Assembly: GCF_963924675.1 (NCBI RefSeq)
Contig: NC_089234.1
Location: 26,961,668 to 27,025,667, forward strand
Source of the DNA: Phocoena phocoena
Taxonomy: Eukaryota; Chordata; Mammalia; Artiodactyla; Phocoenidae
Direction: 5' to 3'
Length of the DNA: 64,000 nt
Position numbers and translations under genes: made by a program. Of this stretch, positions 44,380 to 55,869 are shown piece by piece. Numbering within the stretch: position 1 is the first letter of the stretch; the number at the start of each line of letters is the position of its first letter. The notes beneath the pieces were generated by a model. That model did not search any database. It worked only from the letters and a program-made list of their open reading frames with translations, and had not been told where the DNA came from.

Positions 44380-45440
44380 CAAGATGCAAAGGGATTGTGT
44401 ATATTTGCAAAGAACAACTATTTTTTATGCTTGCAAATTCTTAATCCTGTTTGGAGCTGTCAGTGGGGGTTAATGGAAGCCTTGGATAGGAGAATTCCAA
44501 TCTGGTTGGCAGATGGATAGGTTGGTTATAGCTGCATAACTATGTCTTGCCTGCAGGCACAATTCAAAACACTGTTAAAGCAATATAAAGTCTCTGTCAA
44601 GCTGAACCATTTGGATCAGTGGCAAGGAGAAATAATAAAAAGAAGTTCATTTCTGGGCCTTGTACATTTATGCTAGTATGCAGAAGCTGATTAATTGTCA
44701 TAGTGTGCTGGTCTTCTATACCTCAGATTTCTACTTCTGGAGTAGATTTTGCATGCTAATATAATCATTCTCCCTCTTGAGACATTAGCAAATAATCAAA
44801 TGAAAAACAGGATCATAATTTACTGAGATTCGAGCAATTCTCTATGCAAATTTGACTTGTTATTGCTGCTGCCTCGTTAATCTGAATGCCTTTGACAAAC
44901 TCCTTTGATTTATGAACTTGTGACAACTCCAATGTGTATATATTTTGCTAGATTGACATTATCATTAAGAGTGGGTGGACTGAGCTCACATGAATGGCTG
45001 ATTTTATTCGCTGGTGTCTGCTGCTCAACAGCTGAGCATCTCCTCCTCACAAAGCCCCTGAGCGTCAGGCTCTTTCCATCTTCCCATCCATTCATCATCT
45101 CGATGTTAATTGGCCCAGGCTTTAAGCAAATTTTCAACACGATTTAAAGGCACGATGACACTGATTACTGACCCTCTGCCATACGGTGCCTATTGATTAA
45201 CCTGACAGAGATGATGAGCTTGAGGGAAACTAGGTGTGTGGGGACCTCAAGAGGAAAAATATATTGTCTATGCAGGCAAACACTTGTCATTACCCCACAA
45301 GCCAGAATTTGCACAGCAGACATTCTTAAAACACACTACTGCTTTAACACCTATAGCTAATGCAAAAAGTGCTTTCTGTATTCAGATATTACAGATATGT
45401 CATGTCAAAGTGCATGACACATTCAGTATTTAGAACTCCC
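44380..45440. promoter_or_regulatory. Large putative conserved non-coding element
   Basis: The longest repeat-free block with enhancer-like texture. It has octamer-like and homeodomain words (TTTGCATGCTAATATAATC near 44749, TATGCAAATTTG near 44842 containing the POU octamer-like ATGCAAAT, CTCGTTAATCTG near 44873, GATGTTAATTGGCC near 45102, CTATTGATTAACC near 45189) and retained CpGs (TTCGAGC, CTCGATG, ACACGATT, GCACGATG, TACGGTG). Frames at 44905-45147 on both strands overlap and resemble no protein. Confidence 0.55.
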
Positions 45441-46170
45441 CAGATAGATGGCTGCCTTTCAACCAATCATGCTTGTGTTGGCTGATGTATGTATTTTAGG
45501 TTAAATGCAAGGAAAGTGCTGGGTGGCCTAGCAATGCTGTATTACATCAGAACAGGAAAACAAACTAGTTTCCTAAAAATAGGTAGAGGAAGGAAGAAAG
45601 GAAGGAGTAAAATTGCTGCCATTCCACCACTACTACAATAAGCTGCCATTCTATCACTATTACAATAAGAGGTACTCTTAAAAAGGAAGAGAACCACCTG
45701 ATTTTACAAACTTTATTTTCTATTCTTTAGATACTGCTACCTGATTCCAACGTCAAACTATTTCTGGCATAGAAATTACCAATAACTGAATATTTTAAAG
45801 TAAAACTAAATAATACTTAAGTCTAACAAACATTCCCCTTAGATTCTTGCTTGCCGGTTTCCAACAACTGCTGCACAAACTGCTGTACTTAGGGAAATTG
45901 TGCAGAATATTTGAAGTTAAGCTTCATGAGAAAACTAAATGCTTCATTATTTGAGAAAAAATATAAAGTTCATAATGAATAGTTACTGAGCACACACATT
46001 AATAACAAACAAAAATATGTTTTAAGATGTGCCAATTTACAAAAGCTAAGTCATGCAGCACACTATCAGGGATCAGACAAAAACCATCTTTAGATAGAGA
46101 AGGTTCTTATTTAAAACAAAGCTAACAAAATATGTTCCCTCTGGCCACACACATCACCTTGTTTACTTAC
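45441..46170. other. Unique spacer with a 27-bp tandem duplication
   Basis: GCTGCCATTCCACCACTAC at 45615 recurs as GCTGCCATTCTATCACTAT at 45642, a two-copy 27-bp tandem repeat (45615-45668) with a few mismatches. Otherwise unremarkable. Confidence 0.6.
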
Positions 46171-46244
46171 GAGTCCTGGGGGGACCGCCAATATACAATT
46201 TTAAACACGGAGATTTTGGAGCAGCTCTAACAGTTCTTTCAAAG
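46171..46244 (-). other. Candidate coding exon of an unidentified gene
   Basis: Read on the minus strand, a T-rich tract ending TTCTATTATTTTAG precedes a 74-nt segment that ends ACTC followed by the strong donor GTAAGTAAAC. One frame is open throughout: FERTVRAAPKSPC, then LKLYIGGPPRT; the other two contain stops. The segment keeps three CpGs in CpG-poor DNA, which would fit selection. I do not recognise the protein. The length (not a multiple of 3) would make it frame-changing if skipped. Chance pseudo-exons with such signals are common in introns, so this stays tentative. Confidence 0.3.
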
Positions 46245-48240
46245 CTAAAATAATAGAAAACTGAACAACAGCCCGGCTGTAGTCCTATTACAGTGACATG
46301 GGCTGTTAATGTAAGAGATGAAATGTTTTTCAAGTCAAACAGCATTGGTTCCTGTTATACTGGAACATGCAGCTTACTCCCTAAAAGCCTGCCCCTGCTC
46401 TTTTAAGATAAACAAGCTCAACTAAGCACTGAGATACTCTGATAAGGATGGAAGAGTCGAACAGCACCAGGGAGTGACAAGGCAAGGACATGAAGGAGCA
46501 AAGCTGCTTTTGTTAACTTTCAAGTTATAGAATGTATCATAATACAGCATTTTAATATTTCACTATTAAAAACATAGCTAGCATAGGAGGAGAGATTTCT
46601 ATCAATAAATATGCGGAACAGGAAAAAAAACTAAAATAGTTCTCTGTTTTGTGAACAGGAGAGGTACTATTACACAGCTGTCTGAACACATTCAGCTTTG
46701 TAACTTCTTAATCAAAGGTTTGAACATTAACTTAGCAATGACTATAAGTACTATATAAAAGAGCTTGTAATTATGTTAACATGCTCCACATCAGAAGTGA
46801 GAGTCCAATTTAATTCTAAAGGTTTTTTTGACTCTTAAGGCCTGATTTAAAAACAAACAGAAAAACTTCATACCTTGCCTTTTTTTTCCCCTTTTATTCT
46901 GCTTAACAACCCAATGCAGTCACCAAACTACATCTATTTATAACAATGTGGCTTAATATTTTTTAAATCCCAGTAGGCTTGCAAAGAGGGCATTTATATA
47001 CTACTGCAGGTTGTTTGTTTTTTCTTGACAGAACCAAGATGACTATCATTCATTCAGAAAAAAATGTGTTTCATACGTATGCTTTCACTGTTTAAAATAC
47101 AATGAAAATGCACAGAGTAGCTAAACAAGCACAGTAAAATGAATAAAGGTTCACCAGGAGGATTTGGGATAGAAAGACATACATAATAAAAAAAACCAAT
47201 CTCACTTATCACAGTGAACAGAAGTATAAATAGTTTAATTTACTTCTCTTACCTTTAAATCTACATGAATCTAAAATAATTTTTTTCCCTTTTCAAGATA
47301 GAACCTTTATGCTTACATGTTTAGGACAAACCCTTTCATGCCACAATTTTCTTTGCTGCCATATTTACACAATATTTCATCCAGTGATCCTATGCATATA
47401 GTTCTGTGTGAATTAAGAGGCAAACATTTGCTTCTACTAATAAGGACATCTGGTTATTTTTGTAACTCAGAGACATCTGCTTTCGGTAGATCTTTTTGAT
47501 TTCTCAAAATGGGGTTGAGAACTATAGAACCCTTAGGAGGTATGCCAAAATCCGTTCTCTCTGCAGAATAGTTATTTCTGTCATTCCTGTTCCTGAATTT
47601 TTTCTGCTAAATGACTTTCATCACACCTTGGATATCTTCCCTGCTTTAGTGCTCCCATTTTATTACAATTCAACAATATTGAGGAAGAAATTTGGGCTCC
47701 TTTACAGTTGATAAACTTATCCCCAAATCTATCCATTTGGAATGAAAATAAAACCATCTCAAGTAAATAAGTAAATTTGTGGAAATCGGATTGGGTTAGG
47801 TTAAGATTTGTATTTAGGTGTATATTTCTATTATGCACTATCCCTTATTTAATCACTCTCCTTCTTCCTTATTAAGAAATTATTCTTCTGTGGGCTTATT
47901 ATCCTGTGGACATTTCCACTAATTATACGAAGTCTTAATGAATTTTCAGGTCTTTAAAATTACAAATACCATCTCCACTCATTTACTTATATAGATTTTT
48001 GGTTTCCAAGGGTGAATAACACAGTCCAACACAGGTCTTGAAGGGTATGCCTTAAAGAATAGCAACTTACCAATAAGAAATCAAACATCACACTTTGCTT
48101 TATAGTCCTTGCTTTCCTCTTAAAAGTGCCAACTAGACAAATTATACTCCTTATTCAGGATACTTGAGTTTAAGCTCTAACTTTTGCTTTTAGTGTAAAT
48201 TCTGCTTTCTCATTTTCTGCTCATCTCCACTACAGAAATT
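46245..48240. other. Unique non-coding sequence
   Basis: No recognised repeat over nearly 2 kb. Frames at 47317-47499, 47496-47711 (plus) and 47581-47838 (minus) overlap each other and match no known family. Confidence 0.5.
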
Positions 48241-48257
48241 TAAAAAAATATATATCC

Positions 48258-48474
48258 AGGACTTCCCTGGTGGCACAGTGGTTGAGAGTCTGCCTACCGA
48301 TGCAGGGGACGAGGGTTCGTGCCCCGGTCCAGGAGGATCCCACATGCTGCGGAGCGGCTGGGCCCGTGAGTCATGGCCACTGAGCCTCTGCGTCCGGAGC
48401 CTGTGCTCCGCAACGGGAGAGGCCACAGCGGTGAGAGGCCCGCGTACCGCAAAAAAAATAATAATAAAATAAAA
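48258..48474 (+). mobile_element. CHR SINE, short form
   Basis: Starts AGGACTTCCCTGGTGGCACA and ends AGAGGCCCGCGTACCGC with an AATA-type tail. AAAAATATATAT appears on both sides (about 48244-48255 and 48476-48488), a likely target duplication. Confidence 0.9.
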
Positions 48475-48490
48475 TAAAAAATATATATAC

Positions 48491-49269
48491 ATATATTTAT
48501 ATATAATGAGGGAAAATATGTTTTTAAACAGAAAACAACTAATATAATTCACACTGACTACATTCTCACAGGTCTCTAAGTAGCCAGATACCAAGGTAGT
48601 ACTGGCCTAAAGGATTTAAAATTTAAGTGAGAAGGCTTCCATTTCTGAAGGGTCAAAGGTTATAAACATCAAGTCATGTCTTCAGTTTTTCATTTGTACC
48701 AAACAACAAAATTTTTAAAAAAAGAAAAACAGATCAACTTTGAGTTCTACCAAGAGTGGTCTGATAAATTTATTTGGAAAGATAGCTAATTTTACTACCC
48801 CAGGGACAAACAACCTTGTAGGGCTGTTGTTGTTAACAATGCTCTTTGATGTGTAAGTAACAAATTTAAAAAGATTTTTCTTTTTCTCCAATAGATTATT
48901 TTTTCTATAACAATGCAAATGGTCTCTACTTAAAGGATATGTTTGTACATTATTCTAACAAAATTATTTCTCTTAAGCCTGTGGTTTTAAATTATTGGAC
49001 CACTAGAGAATATAGTAATCTTCCATTTTGCTTAGTATATAGAATTTTGTTTGTACATTTCCAACAAACCCTATAAATAGTTTGATTGTGATGTCATTAC
49101 TTTCCATGCCATAACTGTTCTTAATCTAAAGAATCACAAGAAACCCACGTTATTTTCTTTTCTCAGAATTACTTGATAAGTCACTATAATTATAAAAAGC
49201 AAAAGTTTCACTATCATTTAGCAGGAGTAAAGAATTTTCTTTAGAAATATTAATGATCCTTTATTGATT
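48491..49269. other. Unique AT-rich spacer
   Basis: No gene or recognised repeat. Confidence 0.5.
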
Positions 49270-49285
49270 AAAGAAAAAAGGTCAG

Positions 49286-49501
49286 GGCTTCCCTGGTGGC
49301 GCAGTGGTTGAGAGTCCGCCTGCCGATGCAGGGGACGCGGGTTCGTGCCCCGGTCTGGGAAGATCCCACATGCCGCGGAGCGGCTGGGCCCGTGAGCCGT
49401 GGCCACTGAGCCTGCGCGTCCGGAGCCTGTGCTCCGCAACGGGAGAGGCCACAACAGTGAGAGGCCCGCATACTGCAAAAAAAAAAAAAAAACAAAAACA
49501 A
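49286..49501 (+). mobile_element. CHR SINE, short form
   Basis: Starts GGCTTCCCTGGTGGCGCAG and ends GAGAGGCCCGCATACTGC. AAAGAAAAAAGGTCAG flanks it perfectly at 49270-49285 and 49502-49517 (16 bp). Confidence 0.95.
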
Positions 49502-49615
49502 AAAGAAAAAAGGTCAGAAACATTCATCTAAATGTTGCAGAATTAGTCCATCTTGGATCAGCATCTCAATTTTAGAGTGGCTTTTTTAAAATTAGATAAT
49601 CATTTAAGCATGATT

Positions 49616-49930
49616 TTTTTTTATTGAAGTGTAGTTGAGTTACAATGTTGTGTTAGTTTCACATGTAAAGTTATGCAGATATAGCTATATACATATTCTT
49701 TTTCAGATTATTTTCCATTATAAGTTATTATAAGATATTATAGTTCCCTGTGCTATACAGTAGATCCTTGTCTATTTTATATATAGTAGTATGTATCTGT
49801 TAATCCCAAACTCCTAATTTATCACACCCCCTTTCTGCTTTGGTAACCGTAAATTTGCTTTCTATATCTGTGAGTCTACTTCTGTTTTGTAAATAAGTTC
49901 ATCTGCACCATTTTTTTTAGATTCCACATA
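49616..49930 (-). mobile_element. L1 3' end, antisense, 5' truncated
   Basis: T run, GAAGTGTAGTTGAGTTACAA, CTGTGCTATACAGTAGATCC, CTGTGAGTCTACTTCTG and AGATTCCACATA. TAAGCATGATT flanks it at 49605-49615 and 49931-49941. Same family as 39296-39609. Confidence 0.93.
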
Positions 49931-50099
49931 TAAGCATGATTATTTAAGTTTATTTAGTTGAATAAATAATGATTAACCAATTCAGATTGGGCTGATTTAA
50001 TCAATGATCTCTTTAAAAAAATCTGTTATTAGTATTGTCAATGCTATTTTGTTGAGTTATGGAATGAAAAAATCACTAACTTCAGAGTTTGATAATGAA

Positions 50100-50640
50100 T
50101 GATTGGTTTGAGAGATATCAAACATTAGTTTTAATACCACAGTACTTGTTCTTTGCAGTACAGAACCTGTGAATACCATAATGGCCAACTTTGGTATTAA
50201 AGTTTGTTTGCCACAATTCCCTCTTGTGGAAACCGATATACCTCGTGCTTCTGCATACAAGGAAGGAACAATGGTAGACTTCAAAACCAGCTGCCTATCA
50301 CTGACTGCTGTACAAAGGATATTCTGGGTAGTGGTTGGTAAAGAAAGCACAGCCATTTCTAAATGCCAGTAGCGCCCAGCATCTCCTTTCCTTTTGAGTG
50401 GAATAAAGTCTGCAAGCACTGACTGGTGGGTCATTCGACCCACGGGGGCCTGGAAAGCTTTCAAGAATAACAGAGGTCATGTAATTGCCAAAAGAGCATT
50501 AGCCACTCAATCATAATGGATAATTAAATGACCTACATGATTCCTGAAATAGCTGCTCTATATTTCGTCTATTACTTGCGTCCCTCAAGATAAGCTACTC
50601 CTCTGGTCTGCCTTGACCTGCAAAAGTCCAAAATGCACCT
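50100..50640. promoter_or_regulatory. Putative conserved non-coding element
   Basis: Repeat-free, with retained CpGs (AACCGATATACCTCGTGC near 50231, GTAGCGCCCAGC near 50369, CATTCGACCCACGGG near 50432, ATTTCGTCTATTACTTGCG near 50562) and homeodomain/GATA-like words (GGATAATTAAATGACC near 50518). Overlapping frames on both strands (67 and 135 codons) look like no known protein; the 135-codon minus frame (50057-50464) is the longest non-repeat frame nearby but has no domain I recognise. Confidence 0.5.
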
Positions 50641-51689
50641 GAAAACTAGCTACATGCTTCTGTTGCTTTGTAAATCCACACCCCCCCCCACACACACACA
50701 AGTAGTCATGCCCCAGACTATGCTTTCAAGAGGACACACACACAAAAATCAATCTTGTATCCTTCTCCCTATTGTGCTCTCTGGAATACAAATGACTAAA
50801 GCAAAGAAAAAAAATTAGTAAATTCCTGGCTTAGATCTTTGGGGGATAAAAGGAAGAAGCATAGAACTACAAAAAAGGAAAGTCATGACAAAAATTTTTT
50901 AAAGTTTTGCTCATATGCCTCCAAAGATTTTTACATTGATTATAAAGCTAGTAAGGAATGTTTTGTGGGTAGCAAGTCATTAAAACTCCAGTTGCCTGAA
51001 TTGCATTTTTGATATGTGGGCTATTAGAATCTTTCCTGGCCTAGATTTTAGTTCATACAGAAAGCAAACTGCTTCTGAACAAAATATACATGGAACCAAC
51101 TGTTTTATAATAGCAGTAGCAAAGGGAGCAAGAATCTATATGCTTCACATTTTCATCTCTTTAAATAGTTCAACAATCTCACTATAATATTTGATTAGAA
51201 ATACAACCAAATAGAAGCCAGCTGCATGAAATGGCAAAAATGTACTGGAGAATATGCTTCTGTAGGAGAAAAAGGTCTGCCTGTGGCCCTAGAGGTAGGG
51301 GTATATCAAGCAAACACTGCAGAAAGAGGCAAGAGACAAGTAACCAAAGACAACTCCACAATAATGGCAAGGGACAAGGGATGTGAGGGACAAAAGAGCT
51401 CACATTTAGAATACCTTGGAGGCTACTACAATTTTTCTGTTCCACAGGAAATTATGTAGCTTGAGGCTACTGACTACCCTGGTCTCTTACTAGTACATGA
51501 ATGGCTTATTAAACCTAGAACATATCTGTTTTAGTTAACTTCTGGGCAGGGGGGGTTAGAGGGGGAGAAGAGAACAAAATGTACTTAAATGCTGAATTTT
51601 TTCTCCAGGCTGAATGCCTTTCATCCAATAAGACATTCAAAGCAGTGACCCAGCAAATAGATTGAAAAAGCAATCTTCCGTCCCAGTGC
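50641..51689. other. Unique spacer
   Basis: A short C/CA-rich stretch lies at 50680-50701. Frame 51182-51445 (minus) resembles no known protein. Confidence 0.5.
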
Positions 51690-52200
51690 CACATTATCAT
51701 TCCTATTCACCATTCTCCATGAGATATCTCAATCAGCTGTGTGTAAGTGACAACGCAGCCCATGGCTGGGTTAATTAAACATTTGACTTTAACACCCTCC
51801 CCATCATTAAGCAAATAAAAACAGATAATTCAAACTGCACTTCATCCTCAGGGTACAAAACACACATGTCAAAATTAAGAGAGTCTGAGCCCTCTGGGGA
51901 ATTCTGTTGGGGCTATAATCAGTTTAAATCTTATCTGGTTTATCAATTATTCTATTGATTAAACCAAAGTGGTTATACACAACTCCTCTGCCACATGGGA
52001 TTGATGTCAGCAGAGCAAGAAAATAACTCCAGGAGGTTCCAAACTGATTTAAAAAGAGACCAACAGACAGACCAATAATCGTCGATTATTACATACCAGT
52101 GATCCATATACTGAAGAGTTGATTCTTAGTTTCAGGCGGGTGAAGTGAACTGTTTCCAATAACTATATCCCCCTGCTACACCTTAGCACTGGCTTGAGTA
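51690..52200. promoter_or_regulatory. Putative conserved non-coding element with a palindromic homeodomain-type site
   Basis: Repeat-free, dense in TAAT/ATTA cores (GGGTTAATTAAACATTTG near 51768, CAGATAATTCAAAC near 51823, TCAATTATTCTATTGATTAA near 51944) and carrying the perfect palindrome at 52074-52090. CpGs are kept at key words (CAACGCAGCCC, ATCGTCGATT, GGCGGG). Confidence 0.55.
52074..52090. promoter_or_regulatory. Perfect palindrome AATAATCG-T-CGATTATT
   Basis: Two exactly inverted 8-bp arms around one T, each with an AATAATCG word resembling a homeodomain/CUT-type half-site. Contains two CpGs. It could bind a homodimer. Confidence 0.45.
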
Positions 52201-52585
52201 AATCCATGTCTTGGAAGATCAACATATTTTCCACTGATTTAAACAGAAGCTAGCATGCTCAGCGGTTGAAATATTTTATAAATACAGACCCTAAACTGTA
52301 ACAGAGAATTTCAAACAAGGACAACTAAATTTTTTTCTGATCTCACCTGTCTGCACATGACCACGAACATACAGGGATGAAAGGGGACATACCTGAGAAT
52401 TGATTCTCCTAAAAATATGTAATCACCCAGCTATTGTAGTGTCCTAAAACACCAAATTCTTGAAAAACAGAATCTAAGAAATCAGAGACCTTACCACAGA
52501 TACAGAGTTGTGACTCCTTTTATTAATTCCAAGGGCAAACGTCTTCAAAGCCATTATAACAATGAATGTATAGAGGTGTAACTGC
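52201..52585. other. Unique spacer
   Basis: Nothing recognised. Confidence 0.5.
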
Positions 52586-52597
52586 AAACAAAATGTT

Positions 52598-52962
52598 TTG
52601 TCTTTTTTAAAAATTTAATTAATTAATTTATGTACTTTTGGCTGCGTTGGGTCTTTTGTTGCTGCACGTGGGCTTTCTCTAGTTGCCGTGAGCGGGGGCT
52701 ACTCTTCTTTGTGGTGCGTGGTTTTCTCATTGCGGTGGCTTCTCCTGTTGTGGAGCACAGGCTCTAGGTGTGTGGGCTTCAGTAGTTGTGTCACGTGGGT
52801 TCAGTAGTTGTGGCTCGCGGGCCCTAGAGCACAGGCTCAGTAGTTGTGACACACGGGCTCAGTTGCTCCACGGCATGTGGGATCTTCCCGGACCAGGGCT
52901 CGAACCCGTGTCCCCTGCGTTGGCAGGCAGATTCTTAACCACTGTGCCACCAGGGAAGTCCC
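52598..52962 (-). mobile_element. CHR SINE, long form
   Basis: Antisense long CHR, from TTAATTAATTAATTTATG to CCACCAGGGAAGTCC. AAACAAAATGTT flanks it at 52586-52597 and 52963-52974. Confidence 0.94.
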
Positions 52963-52974
52963 AAACAAAATGTT

Positions 52975-54044
52975 GATATCCAAGCCCTAACATATGGAAT
53001 TCCTACTGAATTTTTTAAAACACAATTTTTGATACTCTCCTGGTCAATTGTGTAATATCCTTCAAATGTCCAAACTCTTATCGACTCAAGGCCATGCCCT
53101 ACTATATATGAGAAAGGCACCAATAAAGCCTACTAACAAGAAAAAGGGGGGGGGGTTAAAATTACTCCACACCTTATATTTGTGCACCCATAGCTGTGCT
53201 CTTCAGAAACAAAATTTGTTCATTGCTAATGTGGGCACACGTGCAACCAACCATAATTTAACTTATCTCCTTCAGATTTTTTGTTTTCAGGCAGACTAAG
53301 TAAGAAACCTGCATTAGCATGCTGTATTCTACACTCACCACTAGAAATACTGAGGGTGCTATTTGTAATTGTATTCTTTTTAAGAGGTTTGTTCTCTGCA
53401 GCTGTTTTCTGCTTGCAGTGTATTTTGTGTAATCAGCACATCATCATAAATACATTGGCTGTTCCCCTGAGGGCAGCTGTCAGTGTTTAATTTACAGAAC
53501 AACCTGGCCAATGTGAATTTTAACACTACAGCACTATGGCAAGGAGTTACCACACTCCGTGAAAAACAGGTTTCTATGAATTTTTATATCAAGAGCTGGT
53601 CCCAGGACAATTTAAGTTCTAGAAATAGACGGTTTAAAGAAGTACTTTATACCTTGTATGCAGTAGACTCCTTCCCACTCATAGCCTTAGAAGAAACCCT
53701 GAAGTAACTACCAAACCACAAGTGGGCACTACAAATTTTGGAGACAACAGGGTTGAAAATCTATGATTTACCAGCAGGAGGCACTGTAATAAATGTTACC
53801 CATCTCTTTTTAAAGCTACATGTAAAGCTATCAAAAACATCACTGCTCCCTTAGAAGGTATGTAAAGGCAGAAGGGAAAACCATTTAAGATCACTCTTTT
53901 TGCTGAGATGAACTATATCTGATACGAAAATAAGTATACTGCTTCCTTAGACCTGCTACTAAGCCAGACCTTAGCTCAATGAATGGGAAAAATACATGAA
54001 ACTAATGGTTATTCACAGCAGTACTCCCTCAAATTATCTACATA
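52975..54044. other. Unique spacer with a weaker CNE-like part
   Basis: A G run at 53147-53155. About 53280-53520 is repeat-free and may be conserved (CAGCTGTTTTCTGCTTGCAG, GTAATCAGCACATC). No gene. A CTCF-like site is listed separately. Confidence 0.4.
53771..53786 (+). promoter_or_regulatory. CTCF site: CTCF-like motif
   Basis: CCAGCAGGAGGCACTG fits CCASYAGRKGGCRSTR at all but one position. Plus orientation, the same as the site at 29491. Not in a recognised repeat. Confidence 0.55.
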
Positions 54045-54185
54045 GTGCCTGGTACATAAGTTCTTAATAAATGTCTAATAAATAACTATAATCTCCTTGA
54101 GGACAGGGTCTGAATCTTAATTTATGCCCAGTACTTTGTACAGTACCTGGCACACAGAAGGTACTCTATACATGAATTAAACTGA
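54045..54185 (+). repeat. MIR/L2-type 3' ends
   Basis: AGTGCCTGGTACATAAGTTC, then a classic L2 tail: CTCCTTGAGGACAGGGTCTG and AGTACCTGGCACACAGAAGG. Confidence 0.75.
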
Positions 54186-54319
54186 GTTGTGGCTAGTTGG
54201 GAATGGCAATGTTATTTGTAAAGCCTTAAATCTACATGGCGTCAAAATACATTTTCTAAATCAGTAAAATGCCCTTGAAAGCAGATATAAAGAGTGCGTA
54301 TCATATATTTTAGTCATTT

Positions 54320-54676
54320 AAAATTTTTAAATTTATTTTATCTATTTTATTTTTGGCTGCATTGGGTATTCATTGCTGCACACAGGCCTTCTCTAGTTGC
54401 AGTGAGCGGAGCTACTCTTTGTTGCAGTACGCGGGCTTCTCATTGCAGTGGCTTCTCTTGTTGCAAAGCAAAGGCTCTAGGTGTGCAGGCTTCAGGTAGT
54501 TGTGGCATTCGGGCTCAGTAGTTGTGGCCCGCAGGCTGTAGAGTGCAGGCTCAGTAGTTGTGGCGCACGGGCATAGTTGCTCCGCAGCTTGTGGGATCTT
54601 CCCGGACCAGGGCTTGAACCCGTGTCTCCTGCATTGGCAGGTGGATTCTTAACCACTGCAGCACCAGGGAAGTCCC
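54320..54676 (-). mobile_element. CHR SINE, long form
   Basis: Antisense long CHR, from TTTATTTTTGGCTGCATTGG to GCACCAGGGAAGTCCC. TTTTAGTC on both sides (about 54308-54315 and 54680-54687) suggests the duplication. Confidence 0.92.
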
Positions 54677-54690
54677 TGTTTTAGTCCTAT

Positions 54691-55833
54691 TAATCAATGC
54701 TATTTGTATAGCTCAGAAACCTAAGTAGCTCAATCCTACAATAAAAACCAAATTAGCCTATAAAATATTGGAACATTAAAACTTACTTTTTATTTTAATA
54801 ATGAAGACCATATATAAGAGATTGAAACTTATACAAGAAAGGTATCCAGTAGCACTTTTCTACTGTTAAAGTGGTATTTCAGGTCCACATACACACTCTA
54901 TAAATCAAGTGATTATACATGTGTATTTTTCTGTTAAGGGTTATTTTATAAGTTAGAATGCCTAGAGTTATACTGAATCAAAATACAGTTCATGCTTGCT
55001 GAGTTGTCCTCAGTGTATTTGCTTTTAAAGTTGTACAGAATTATATTTTCATGATGTTTTACAAAAATCATTAAATTGTGATTAATGGGTTCTTTTTTTT
55101 TAGAAAAGGAAGAATTACCTATTTCACTTCAGAGAATTTCAAACTTGACCAAATTTGTGATAAAGTTAAATTTTAAACAATTAACTAGAGCAGCAGAAAT
55201 TTGTAAAACTTGCTCTGAGACTGCTATAATTAAAATATTTCCTATAATAATTTAAAATTTTTATATAAGCATAATTATGTACAGTAAAATTTGATAACAC
55301 CCTTAAATTGACTGACTGACTTTCAGTATTTTGACAATCAGAAAGAAATTTTATTTAAGAACACAAGCCCTATATCATTACTTTCTGTTATGCTAAGAAG
55401 TTTTAAAAGGTAATTCTGTTTTACATTTATGTCATACGAAAGGCAAAACGAAAAAGAACATGACCCATTGACTCAGTACATTTGGATTTGTTTTCACCAA
55501 TTATACTGATATTAGAAGTTTTTAATTCAGTTGAATATTTGAGACTTAATACTTTGTAAAAAACTTTATGCCTAATAAAATATATCTTAATTCTTAATAG
55601 GTAAATTAATCACATTCTTTCTTCTTAGATTTAGAACTACAAAAATACATCCTGAGACCTTTTGAACTAAACTGGATGGGGTTAGACTAAGGTCACGCTA
55701 GATCAGATGACTACATTCTGTCTTCCCTGGAGACCAGGCAGTACTTCCATGCGCTGCCATTAGATAGCAGCACAGTACACGCCATCATTCATATCTCCCC
55801 CAGTCTCTCCTGTTAAGGTTGGAATTATCTCAG

Positions 55834-55835
<2 letters not shown>
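54691..55835. other. Unique AT-rich spacer
   Basis: No gene recognised. Very AT-rich through 55000-55640. Confidence 0.5.

Positions 55836-55869
<34 letters not shown>

Noticed and set aside
48190..48594. 134-codon minus frame
   Set aside because: Centre is a short CHR SINE and ends are AT-rich flanks; a chance join.
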